This document shows positions 1 through 6,258 of a stretch of DNA of 13,498 nucleotides, in pieces. The stretch covers positions 461 to 13,958 of the forward strand of contig VAXY01000019.1 in assembly GCA_005885085.1 (NCBI GenBank), in the 5' to 3' direction. Origin of the DNA: Actinomycetota bacterium (GTDB lineage: Bacteria > Actinomycetota > Thermoleophilia > Gaiellales > Gaiellaceae). The position numbers and the translations under genes were made by a program. Position 1 is the stretch's first letter. Each line of letters opens with the position of its first letter. The notes under the pieces were generated by a model. That model worked only from the letters and a program-made list of their open reading frames with translations. It was not told the origin of the DNA and did no database searches.

Positions 1-1890
1 CGCCCGGGCCGCGACCGGGTTCCCGCCGAACGTGCTGAAGACCTGGCCGGCGAACGGCAGCCGCTCCACGAGCTCGCGTCGCGTGACCACGGCAGCGACG
101 GGATACCCGTTTCCCATCGGCTTCCCGAGCGTCACCACGTCGGGCGAGATGCCATATTGAACGAACGACCAGAGGTGTTCGCCCAGCCGGCCGTGGCCGG
201 CCTGCACCTCGTCCGCGACGAAGAGACCGCCGGCGTCGTGCGTCCCTCGCACGACCGTCGCGACCTCCTCGGCCGACGGTGTCCAGATGCCGTCGCTCGT
301 CAACCCTCCGTCGAGGAACGTCACGGCGATGCCGTCGAGCTCTGCGAGCGCGCGCTCCAGCTCGCGTGCGATGTCCGCTCCCGATCCCGGCGGCGCGATC
401 CGGACAACGTGCGCCGGCCGCTGCTCCGGCGGCCACTCTTCCGGCGACAGGTCAGCGACGGCGTCGGTGACGCCGTGATATGCGTGCTCGGTCACGATCG
501 CCCCGCGCCGCCCCGTCACCGCCGCTGCGATCCGCCACGCGATGTCGTTCGCCTCGCTGCCCGAGTTGACGAGCATCACCGTGTCGAGCCCGGCCTCGGG
601 CGGCATCGAGGCGACCAGCCGTTCAGCGAGCTCGATCAACGGTTCGTACAGATAGCGGGCGTGTGTGTTGAGCGTCCTCGTCTGGCGGACGACCGCCTCG
701 GTGACGCGCGGATGGCAGTGACCGACGACGGGCACGTTGTTGTAGGCGTCGAGCAAGCGGGTGCCGTCGGCCTCGTACAGCCACACGCCTTCGCCGCGAA
801 CTGCGTGAACCGGCCGCGAATACGTGAGAGGCGTGAGCATCGCGCCGAGCGTGTCGGCCCGGCGTCGCGCGAGGTCGTCGGTAGCCGTCGGGGCACGCGG
901 CGCACCCAGCTCTTGCGCGACGGCGTCCGCGCCCATCCCGTCGAACAGCTCGAGCAGCGCCCACGAGTCGTCGTCCCAGGCTTGGATGTACTCCGCGTTC
1001 TCCGGGTAGCGGCGCACGCGCCAGGCGCTGATCGCGACGATCATCGCGAGCCTAGCGGCCACGAGGTCTCCGAGCACCGCGAGCTCCTCGAACTCGAAGG
1101 GGAGCCGAGACGCGTAACCGTCGACGGCGATGCGCCCGACGCGGAAAACGTCGCCACCGGGGCGGCCGCGGACCAGCGACGCGAGCGCGACGGCAAAGTC
1201 CGCGACTTGCCCCGTATAGCCACAGTCACCGAAGTCGACGATCCCGTTGATGCGGTCGCGGTCATCGAGCAGCACGTTCTCGAGACTGAGATCGCCGTGC
1301 ACCACCTGCGTGCGCAGCTGGGGCCACCGGGGGCTGACGCGCTCCTCGAACGCGTCGATCACGCGAGCGACAAGGAGACGGCGATCCGGGTCGTCGACAG
1401 CGTCGAGCAACGGCCGGAGCTTCGGCGTGTGCTCGAGGTTCCAGAGCAGCTCGCGGCCCGCCGCCGGATGGAAGAACGAACGGAGGGCGAGGTTCAGCCG
1501 CGCGTGCGTGGCCGCATAGGCATAGACCGCGCGGTCGTCGAGCTCCGGCCCGCCGACGTGTCCGTGTAGCCGCTCGAAGAGCCGCACGTGATGGACGCCG
1601 TCCGGGCCGCGGAAGGTCGCACGCTCGCCGCGCACCCGGGCGACCGGCAGCCCTGGGTCGACACGCACGACGTGCTCGATCGCCGCGTGCTCGAGGTCGA
1701 GCACGGCCGGGTCCTCGCCCACGTTGGAGATCTTGATCACGGCGCCGGAGCCACCGTCGTCGATCAGGAACGTCTCGTCGCGCTCGCTGCCGAGGTCGGT
1801 CGCACTCCCCTCGAGGCCGAAGAGGTCGACCGCGATACGCGCCACCTCTTCCGGTGTGAAGCGCGGCGGCTGCGTCTCCAGGACGGACAC
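1..1890 (-). CDS. APH-type kinase fused to class III PLP aminotransferase / phospholyase-like domain (3' end cut by window edge)
   Basis: The open frame reads 630 codons from a GTG at 1890 to the left edge without a stop. Residues about 1-325 are an aminoglycoside-phosphotransferase-like kinase: VHGDLSLENVLLD around residues 197-209 (catalytic HGD at 198-200) and the downstream metal-binding Asp in GIVDFGD. Residues from about 345 are a class III (fold type I) PLP enzyme, with NSGSEAND for cofactor phosphate binding, VADEVQAGHGR, and TLGKPMGNGYP carrying the Schiff-base lysine, Lys590. Kinase plus AGXT2L-type domains correspond to the human pairs hydroxylysine kinase/5-phosphohydroxylysine phospholyase and ethanolamine-phosphate phospholyase. 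The inferred chemistry is therefore phosphorylation of a hydroxylated amine followed by PLP-dependent phosphate elimination; the substrate cannot be read from sequence. AGGA at 1898-1901 supports the GTG start, which lies 9 bases after the SDR stop, so the two are probably cotranscribed. An ordinary transamination in the second domain remains possible. Confidence 0.88.
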   Translation of the reverse strand, partial: MSVLETQPPRFTPEEVARIAVDLFGLEGSATDLGSERDETFLIDDGGSGAVIKISNVGEDPAVLDLEHAAIEHVVRVDPGLPVARVRGERATFRGPDGVHHVRLFERLHGHVGGPELDDRAVYAYAATHARLNLALRSFFHPAAGRELLWNLEHTPKLRPLLDAVDDPDRRLLVARVIDAFEERVSPRWPQLRTQVVHGDLSLENVLLDDRDRINGIVDFGDCGYTGQVADFAVALASLVRGRPGGDVFRVGRIAVDGYASRLPFEFEELAVLGDLVAARLAMIVAISAWRVRRYPENAEYIQAWDDDSWALLELFDGMGADAVAQELGAPRAPTATDDLARRRADTLGAMLTPLTYSRPVHAVRGEGVWLYEADGTRLLDAYNNVPVVGHCHPRVTEAVVRQTRTLNTHARYLYEPLIELAERLVASMPPEAGLDTVMLVNSGSEANDIAWRIAAAVTGRRGAIVTEHAYHGVTDAVADLSPEEWPPEQRPAHVVRIAPPGSGADIARELERALAELDGIAVTFLDGGLTSDGIWTPSAEEVATVVRGTHDAGGLFVADEVQAGHGRLGEHLWSFVQYGISPDVVTLGKPMGNGYPVAAVVTRRELVERLPFAGQVFSTFGGNPVAARA

Positions 1891-1899
1891 GCGCCGATC

Positions 1900-2706
1900 C
1901 TATGCCGGGCCGTAGAGGTCGATCCCGTGCGGCTCCTGGATCACGTTGCCGCCGTCGACGACGATCGACTGACCGGTGACGTAGCCGGCCTGCTCCGACG
2001 CGAGGTAAGCGATCAGGCTCGCCACCTCGTCGGCGGTGCCCGGTCGCCCGACGGGCGTGTGGCGTCCCGCCTCGAGCTCGTCCGGCGGCGACGACGCCGT
2101 GGCAATCCAGCCGGGCGCGACGGAGTTCGCCGTGATCCCGGAGCGGCCGTACTCGAGCGCGATCGTACGCATCATTCCGTCCATCGCTGACTTCGCCGTC
2201 GCGTAGGCCGCCGAGCCGGGCGCCGTGACGAGCGGCCCCGTCACCGACGACACCATCACGATCCTGCCGTAGCCTCGTTCGACCATCGCAGGCAGGACCG
2301 CCTGCGTCGTGTGGAACGCTGTCTTCAACGTGATCTCGAGCTCGCGCTCGAGCCCGTCCGGTGACAGCTCGCCGAAGGAGGCGCTCACGGGCTCGACGCC
2401 CGTCTGCACCATCCCCGCCGCGTTCACCAGCACATCGATCGGCCCAAGCGCGCCTTGCGTCGCGGAGACGAGCTCGAACGCCTGGCTCCGGTCGGTGAGA
2501 TCTGCGGCTTGCGCGAAGACGCCCGCCGCCTCCGTCCGCAGCTCCGCCTCGCGCGCCTCGATGCGATCGGCGGTCGTGGACGTGATCGCCACGCGCGCGC
2601 CGAGGCGCGCGAGCAGGCGCGCCGCGGCGAACCCGATGCCCTCGCCGCTGCCGCACCCGGTGACGAGCGCGACGCGACCGCTGAAGTCGAACGGGTTCTC
2701 GCCCAT
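1900..2706 (-). CDS. Short-chain dehydrogenase/reductase (SDR, FabG-like)
   Basis: The 268-residue product is a classical SDR of normal length. Visible motifs are the Rossmann dinucleotide-binding loop TGCGSGEGIG (16-25), the acidic ADL at 68-70, NAAG (95-98), the catalytic Ser in MVSSV (151-155), and the YATAK catalytic Tyr168/Lys172 pair. The C-terminal GYVTGQSIVVDGG is typical of FabG-like oxidoreductases. It is expected to be a soluble NAD(P)-dependent alcohol/ketone oxidoreductase; coenzyme preference and substrate are not determinable here. The ATG at 2706 has no good Shine-Dalgarno sequence. A TAGCAT hexamer 10 bases upstream could be a -10 element giving a short leader. The kinase-aminotransferase fusion begins 9 bases downstream, so this enzyme may process the carbonyl product or a precursor of that pathway (inference). 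Confidence 0.9.
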   Translation of the reverse strand: MGENPFDFSGRVALVTGCGSGEGIGFAAARLLARLGARVAITSTTADRIEAREAELRTEAAGVFAQAADLTDRSQAFELVSATQGALGPIDVLVNAAGMVQTGVEPVSASFGELSPDGLERELEITLKTAFHTTQAVLPAMVERGYGRIVMVSSVTGPLVTAPGSAAYATAKSAMDGMMRTIALEYGRSGITANSVAPGWIATASSPPDELEAGRHTPVGRPGTADEVASLIAYLASEQAGYVTGQSIVVDGGNVIQEPHGIDLYGPA

Positions 2707-2734
2707 CGGCCGCGCGATGCTATCCCGTGCACGA

Positions 2735-2754
2735 CCCCGGGCTGGCAGCCGGGG
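2735..2754 (-). terminator. GC hairpin directly after greA (possible weak terminator)
   Basis: Immediately beyond the greA stop, the two flanks CCCCGG..CT and AG-CCGGGG pair with one bulged base around a GGC loop. No T-run follows on either strand, so it would be at best a weak or Rho-assisted terminator, or an mRNA 3'-end stabiliser, between greA and the SDR gene. Confidence 0.3.
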
Positions 2755-3207
2755 CTAGCCGACCGAAAGGATCCGAGCTCGCCACGTTCCGCGCGGCGCC
2801 TCGACCACGACTTCGTCCCCGACCTTGCGACCCAGGAGCGCGCGGCCGACGGGCGACTCGGGGGAGACGCCGCCTACGCTCGAGATCTGGACCTGCATGC
2901 GCTCGCCCTGCTCGTCCTCGATCTCCACGTTCGCCCCCACGCCGATCGTGCCGCTCCTCGCCGCCGACTCGTCGACGATCACCGCACGGTCCAGTCGGTC
3001 ACGCAGCATGGTGATGCGGCGCTCCAGCAGCCCCTGCTCGTTCTTCGCCGCGTGATACTCGAAGTTCTCCGAGAGATCGCCGAAGCTACGCGCATTCGCA
3101 ATCGCCTCCACCGCCTCCGCGCGCCGCGGCCCCTCAAGCTCGGCGAGCTCGGCTTCGAGCTGCTCCTTCTGCGCCTGCGTCAGGTGCTCGGACTTGTCTC
3201 CCGGCAT
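2755..3207 (-). CDS. greA: Transcription elongation factor GreA
   Basis: The 150-residue protein has the two-domain GreA layout. Residues about 8-78 form an antiparallel coiled coil that enters the RNA polymerase secondary channel. The tip loop contains GDLSENFEYHAAKNEQ (43-58), with Asp44 and Glu47 at the positions of the invariant acidic pair that coordinates the catalytic Mg2+ for cleavage of backtracked RNA. Residues about 80-150 are the FKBP-like C-terminal domain, including SPESPVGRALLGRKVGDEVVVEAP. Length is close to the usual 155-160. It rescues stalled polymerase in the cytoplasm. The ATG at 3207 has no obvious Shine-Dalgarno sequence, but the preceding bases contain no better in-frame start. 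A GC hairpin lies just downstream. Confidence 0.95.
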   Translation of the reverse strand: MPGDKSEHLTQAQKEQLEAELAELEGPRRAEAVEAIANARSFGDLSENFEYHAAKNEQGLLERRITMLRDRLDRAVIVDESAARSGTIGVGANVEIEDEQGERMQVQISSVGGVSPESPVGRALLGRKVGDEVVVEAPRGTWRARILSVG

Positions 3208-3249
3208 CGCGGGAGCGTAGCTAAGCGTTCGCCGGGAGCAGAACGAGTT

Positions 3250-3274
3250 GATCGATTTCCGTCAGAGATCGATC
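3250..3274. repeat. 7-bp inverted repeat upstream of greA
   Basis: GATCGAT (3250-3256) and ATCGATC (3268-3274) are perfect inverted arms around an 11-base loop. They lie in the 105-base gap between greA and the I42 inhibitor gene. It could be an operator, or an RNA hairpin at the 3' end of the protease cassette. No T-run follows, so a classical intrinsic terminator is unlikely. Confidence 0.35.
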
Positions 3275-3290
3275 GCAAACCGTTGCGACG

Positions 3291-3306
3291 TTGACTGATC
3301 GGTCAA
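3291..3306. promoter_or_regulatory. 16-bp near-perfect palindrome (operator-like)
   Basis: TTGACTGATCGGTCAA is symmetric around GATC with one mismatched pair. It starts 7 bases past the stop of the inhibitor gene and about 85 bases upstream of greA. Its minus-strand reading begins TTGACC, which could serve as a -35 box for greA, but I see no convincing -10 at 16-18 bases. A dimeric repressor site or a weak terminator for the protease cassette are both possible. Confidence 0.3.
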
Positions 3307-3312
3307 TCGACG

Positions 3313-3657
3313 TCAGTGAGCGTCGACGACGATCGAGCGTTCCCGGTCGGCGCCCGGCTCCCAATCGCGCCGGCGCTCGAAGCGAAGCGTGAACGTTCCT
3401 GCCTCGGTCGCCTCGAGCTCGAACACCTTCTCACCCGTCGCACCTGGCGCGCCCTCCCTCGGCGCCAGGTCGTCTTCACGGCGGAGCCGGATCGCCTGCG
3501 GGAGCTCGGCGGCGCGCCACAAATAGCCGCCCGGCCCGTTGTCGGAGAGGACGACCCGAAACGGCTCGTCCCGCTGAACGGCGACACGATCGCTGTCGGT
3601 GAACTCGCGCACGGTGCGAACGGGGCGCGGGCCGGCCGGCCCGCGCCCAGAGATCAT
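3313..3657 (-). CDS. Chagasin-type cysteine protease inhibitor (MEROPS I42)
   Basis: The 114-residue product matches the chagasin fold signature in length and loop order. The L2 loop NGPGGYLW (40-47) corresponds to NPTTGYxW, a glycine-rich L4 loop GAPGATG (69-75) corresponds to GxGG, and RRDWEPG (96-102) corresponds to the RPW L6 loop. In chagasins these three loops wedge into the active-site cleft of papain-family enzymes and inhibit tightly and reversibly. The EATEAGTFTLRFE strand (82-94) is also typical. No signal peptide or lipobox is visible. The ATG at 3657 follows the preceding stop by 3 bases with no good Shine-Dalgarno sequence, so translation is probably coupled. It is the last gene of the cassette headed by the C1A protease at 4112-5218, which makes that enzyme its obvious target (inference). 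The L6 Pro is replaced by Asp, a mild deviation. Confidence 0.85.
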   Translation of the reverse strand: MISGRGPAGPRPVRTVREFTDSDRVAVQRDEPFRVVLSDNGPGGYLWRAAELPQAIRLRREDDLAPREGAPGATGEKVFELEATEAGTFTLRFERRRDWEPGADRERSIVVDAH

Positions 3658-3660
3658 CGC

Positions 3661-4098
3661 CTACCAGACGTACATTTCGTGGATCAGCTGGTCCGCTTCC
3701 TCCCGGTAGTTGACCGGCCTCCCGCGATCTCGTGCGTGCGCCGCGAGCAAAGCCAACGCCGCGACACCGCTGTCCGATGTCGGCGAGAAGCGCCGCCAGG
3801 GGCCTCCTGCGACGTGCATCCACGAGAAGCGGGCCGCGTACGTTGCGTAGAGCGCGTCGACCTGCTTGTTCGTGTTCCACAACCCGACCCCATCACCCGT
3901 GACAGCGGCGGCGGCCGGAGGCTGCAGCGTCGGTTCGGCCTCGAGCGTCCCGGCACCGGCGCCGCCGATCAGGTCGCTCGTGAGCTCGTCGAAATCGCGC
4001 GGTGCCTCTACCGTGCCGACGCCGTTGCCTGCCCCGGCTACTCCGCTGCCGTTCGGCGGCAACTCCTTCGGCCGAGGCTCTGTTTCGATGTTTGTCAC
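3661..4098 (-). CDS. Small protein of unknown function sharing the protease C-terminal module
   Basis: I do not recognise a named family for this 145-residue product. Residues 1-70 are rich in Gly, Pro and Ala and look disordered. Residues 72-145 form an ordered module: GLW (72-74), WMHVAGGPWRRFSPTSD (93-109), a helix-like Ala/Leu stretch, RPVN (127-130) and a terminal YVW. The same order and spacing appear in the C-terminal 63 residues of the neighbouring protease: GLW, WVYLSNAGWRKLSPTDD, RPVN, AYVL. The distance from the first Trp to RPVN is 34 residues in both, and 12 of 38 positions are identical. There is no signal peptide. The GTG at 4098 is fixed by a strong Shine-Dalgarno sequence in the 13-base gap after the protease stop. 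Roles as protease partner, scaffold or substrate are possible; none is demonstrated by sequence. Confidence 0.85.
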   Translation of the reverse strand: MTNIETEPRPKELPPNGSGVAGAGNGVGTVEAPRDFDELTSDLIGGAGAGTLEAEPTLQPPAAAAVTGDGVGLWNTNKQVDALYATYAARFSWMHVAGGPWRRFSPTSDSGVAALALLAAHARDRGRPVNYREEADQLIHEMYVW

Positions 4099-4110
4099 CT
4101 CTCCCTCCCC
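4099..4110 (-). promoter_or_regulatory. Strong Shine-Dalgarno filling the protease/small-protein gap
   Basis: On the minus strand GGGGAGGGAGAG ends directly at the GTG start at 4098. The GGAGG core has a 5-base spacer. It occupies almost all of the 13 bases between the protease stop and this start, deciding the GTG start and implying efficient translation of the second gene. Confidence 0.75.
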
Positions 4111-4111
4111 G

Positions 4112-5218
4112 TTAGAGGACGTAGGCGAGCGAGATCGTCCCGCCCTGATCGAAGACGTTCACCGGTCGTGACGCTGCCTTCGCGGCGACCATGTCGGCGA
4201 GCATCGTCAGCAGCACGTCGTCGTCCGTCGGCGACAGCTTTCGCCAACCGGCGTTCGACAGGTAGACCCAGGCGTTGCGGGGCGATTCGTGCGCCCACAG
4301 GCCCTGGACCTGGCGGTTGGTGAGCCACTGCGTGAGGACGACACCGCTCACGCCCCATGGGCCGGACCACGTCTCGATCCCGCACTGCCCGTAGGCGATG
4401 CAGAAGTAGCCGGACTCACCCCAGCCGGTTCCCCAGCTGTTCTTGCAGATCCAGAAGCCGCCTCCGTCGTCGTAGCCGACGATCGAGACGCAGTGGCCAC
4501 CGGCCACGTTGCCGGAGACGTGCCTGTAGATGCCGCTCTTGTACGCGAAGAAGTCCTGGTAGACGACGAAGCAGGCCGCGATCGGGCCGTGCGTCGAGAT
4601 CCAGTCCTTCATCGCAGCTGTCGACGTGAGCTGCTGCATCGAGCTGATCTTGGAATTGCGGTTCGGCCAGTCGGCGTTGACGTTGCACGACTGGTCGCCG
4701 GCGGTGTACGGGAAGTAGTCCTCGAACGTGACGCCCTTGTCGCGATACGCGATCAACGCCCGTTCCGGCCACCAGCCGTTGCTGCAGTTGCGCCCCTCGG
4801 CCTTCGCCCAGCAGTAGAACAGCTGCGCTTCGGAGAGATCGAGGACGAAGTTCGGATCGCGCCGCTCGTACGCTGCTGTCCCCTCCACCGACGCGGTGCT
4901 TCCGAACGCGACGCAGGACCCGCAACCTCCCTGGTTCTTGATCGGCGTGATGTAGTTCCTGCCGCCGACGTTGCGGAGGTCGAATGCCAGGGGTGCACCG
5001 ACACTCGCGGCCGCCTCGTGCTCTACCTCTGCTTCGCCACTCTCCAGCGCAGCGTGCATCTCCTCCAACGTGCGCTCGCCCGGCGGCGGGGTGAAGCCGA
5101 GCCGCTTCTCCCGCTCGGTGCGCGAGAGCTTCGTCATCGACGTCTCACCGGGCTCCCAGGCTGCTCCGGCCTCCTGGACGTCCTGCCGGAGCCCTTCCAG
5201 GTTGATCCCTTCTGCCAT
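4112..5218 (-). CDS. Papain-family (C1A) cysteine protease with a C-terminal extension module
   Basis: The 368-residue product contains every papain signature: oxyanion-hole Gln96 and nucleophile Cys102 in NQGGCGSCVAFG, His242 in GGHCVSIVGYDD, and Asn260 in WICKNSWGTGWGESGYF. Residues 1-75 are a hydrophilic pro-region-like segment without the usual long ERFNIN helix. Residues about 76-297 are the catalytic domain, and 305-368 form a C-terminal module (GLW, WVYLSNAGWRKLSP, RPVN, AYVL) also present in the next gene's product. No signal peptide or membrane segment is visible, yet there are ten cysteines, more typical of an exported C1A enzyme. The ATG at 5218 is chosen because GGGGAGG lies 6 bases upstream; the longer open frame reaching 5755 runs through non-coding DNA. 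It heads a three-gene unit ending with a chagasin-type inhibitor, pointing to tight control of its activity. Confidence 0.93.
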   Translation of the reverse strand: MAEGINLEGLRQDVQEAGAAWEPGETSMTKLSRTEREKRLGFTPPPGERTLEEMHAALESGEAEVEHEAAASVGAPLAFDLRNVGGRNYITPIKNQGGCGSCVAFGSTASVEGTAAYERRDPNFVLDLSEAQLFYCWAKAEGRNCSNGWWPERALIAYRDKGVTFEDYFPYTAGDQSCNVNADWPNRNSKISSMQQLTSTAAMKDWISTHGPIAACFVVYQDFFAYKSGIYRHVSGNVAGGHCVSIVGYDDGGGFWICKNSWGTGWGESGYFCIAYGQCGIETWSGPWGVSGVVLTQWLTNRQVQGLWAHESPRNAWVYLSNAGWRKLSPTDDDVLLTMLADMVAAKAASRPVNVFDQGGTISLAYVL

Positions 5219-5460
5219 GTTGTGCCTCCCCTTTGGTTGACGGTCCCGGTTCTGCGGCGGCGGGCCCCGCCGGCGGCCTCCTTTCGTTTCCCTGTGGTCG
5301 GCAGCGCAGCGAACCCGGCCCCAGATCGGGCGTCGCGCTTCCTTCTGCGGCAAGAACGACGCTAGTGAGCGCCTCCGGCGCTGAACATGGACCGGTCGAT
5401 GCAAATCCGATCTGCCGGAAGAAGCGCGGAGGACTAGTTCCTTCGATCCCCCTAAAAGCC
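5219..5460. other. Intergenic region and 5' leader upstream of the protease cassette
   Basis: This part of the 350-base gap separates the protease (minus) from the regulator (plus). It holds the protease Shine-Dalgarno GGGGAGG (complement of 5225-5231). Two short GC hairpins lie in the presumed leader: CGGCGGG/CCCGCCG (5258-5272) and AGCGCC/GGCGCT (5368-5382). I see no convincing -35/-10 pair for the protease on the minus strand; a TAGCGT hexamer just upstream of the second hairpin is the best but weak candidate. No tRNA or other gene is visible. Confidence 0.5.
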
Positions 5461-5489
5461 TTGACTCACGGCACCGAGCGTCATACGGT
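5461..5489 (+). promoter_or_regulatory. Sigma70-type promoter for the LuxR-type regulator
   Basis: TTGACT (5461-5466) and TACGGT (5484-5489) are separated by exactly 17 bases and preceded by a short A-rich CTAAAAG. This is the clearest housekeeping-type promoter in the window. Transcription would begin near 5496, giving a leader of about 73 bases before the regulator ATG at 5569. Confidence 0.6.
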
Positions 5490-5515
5490 CGCGCCAAGCA
5501 ACAACGGAAGGACGC

Positions 5516-5572
5516 GTGCCCGTAACGCGAACCGAATCGTTGCTGCGGCCTTCGAGCAAGCGCGCCGGATGA
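5516..5572 (+). CDS. Possible 18-residue leader peptide overlapping the regulator start
   Basis: A GTG at 5516 preceded by GGAAGGA (5506-5512) opens an 18-codon frame, VPVTRTESLLRPSSKRAG. It ends in a TGA whose TGA overlaps the regulator's ATG (ATGA at 5569-5572). The regulator's own ATG lacks a good ribosome site, so reading this small frame could deliver ribosomes to it by coupling. It lies between the predicted transcription start and the regulator. It may be chance; no family or regulatory codon run is visible. Confidence 0.35.
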   Translation: MPVTRTESLLRPSSKRAG

Positions 5573-6258
5573 GACGCGACCGGCGCCCACGCGTTGCTCT
5601 CGTGGTCGAGAACCGCCCGTATCGCGACGCCCTCGGACGAGTCTTGCCGCGGTACGGCCTGACAGTGGTCGACTGCAGTGAGGATCCCGACGTGTTGCTC
5701 GTCGACGTCGCCCTCGGCGGGGTCGGCTCCTTGCGAGACGCCGCCGCCACGGCACAAGACGCGCGCATGCTCGCCGTCGGCGTCCGCGACCTCGACCGGG
5801 AGGTCCTCAGCTGCATCGAGGCGGGAGCGATCGGTTACGTCGTGCGGGGCGCCTCGCTCGACGACCTCGCCGAGGCTACGCACAGGGCGGTCCGCGACGA
5901 GCCGCTCGCCTCTCCGCACGTCATCGCGACGCTCATGCGCCGGGTCGCGGCGTTGTCCGAGGTCGGCGCGCAGGCAAGCATCGGCGGACTGACGTCACGC
6001 GAGCTCGAGGTCGCCGAGCTGATCGAGCAGGGGCTGTCGAACAAGGAGATCGCCGCACACCTTTCGATCGCGGTGACGACAGTGAAGAACCACGTGCACA
6101 GCATCCTCGAGAAACTGAACGTGCACCGGCGCGGCGAAGCCGCTTCCCTCGTGCGCAATTCTGGCTCGAAGGCCGCTCAGGGAAGCCGCGGAGACCAGAG
6201 CGCCGACAGTAGTCCCGAGCCGATCAGAAGCGCGGAGGCCGCGGCAAGGAACCCGTAG
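5569..6258 (+). CDS. LuxR-family response-regulator-like transcription factor with atypical receiver
   Basis: The 229-residue product has an N-terminal receiver-like domain (about 8-125) and a C-terminal LuxR/NarL helix-turn-helix (141-196). The HTH is canonical: LTSRELEVAELIEQGLSNKE, IAAHLSIAVTTVKNHV and ILEKLNVH. The receiver is degenerate. Asp46 in LLVDVALG can be the phospho-acceptor, but the acidic pair that binds Mg2+ is replaced by Glu14-Asn15 and the conserved Lys by Arg93 (VVRGAS). Phosphorylation-independent or ligand-based control is therefore likely. The ATG at 5569 is the first in-frame start near the receiver's first strand; the longer open frame from 5233 precedes the predicted promoter. 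It is divergent from the protease cassette and could regulate it (inference). No histidine kinase is adjacent. The last 82 bases overlap the convergent VWA gene. Confidence 0.85.
   Translation: MRRDRRPRVALVVENRPYRDALGRVLPRYGLTVVDCSEDPDVLLVDVALGGVGSLRDAAATAQDARMLAVGVRDLDREVLSCIEAGAIGYVVRGASLDDLAEATHRAVRDEPLASPHVIATLMRRVAALSEVGAQASIGGLTSRELEVAELIEQGLSNKEIAAHLSIAVTTVKNHVHSILEKLNVHRRGEAASLVRNSGSKAAQGSRGDQSADSSPEPIRSAEAAARNP

Noticed and set aside
157..1569. 470-residue plus-strand open frame
   Set aside because: Exactly codon-aligned antisense of the kinase-aminotransferase fusion; Arg/Asp/Val-rich with no domain motifs, as expected for shadow frames in GC-rich DNA.
1262..2656. 464-residue minus-strand open frame
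   Set aside because: Runs across the SDR and kinase genes in another frame; composition is Arg/Gly/Ala-rich and lacks any motif, while the other frame has complete SDR and APH signatures.
4289..5365. 358-residue plus-strand open frame
   Set aside because: Antisense to the papain-like protease; no recognisable motif and no ribosome site.
5233..5568. N-terminal extension of the LuxR-type regulator
   Set aside because: It would begin upstream of the TTGACT/TACGGT promoter and adds residues outside the receiver fold.
5219..5755. N-terminal extension of the protease to a start at 5755
   Set aside because: The added 179 residues are Arg-rich, cross the divergent promoter and regulator start, and the ATG at 5218 has an excellent Shine-Dalgarno sequence.
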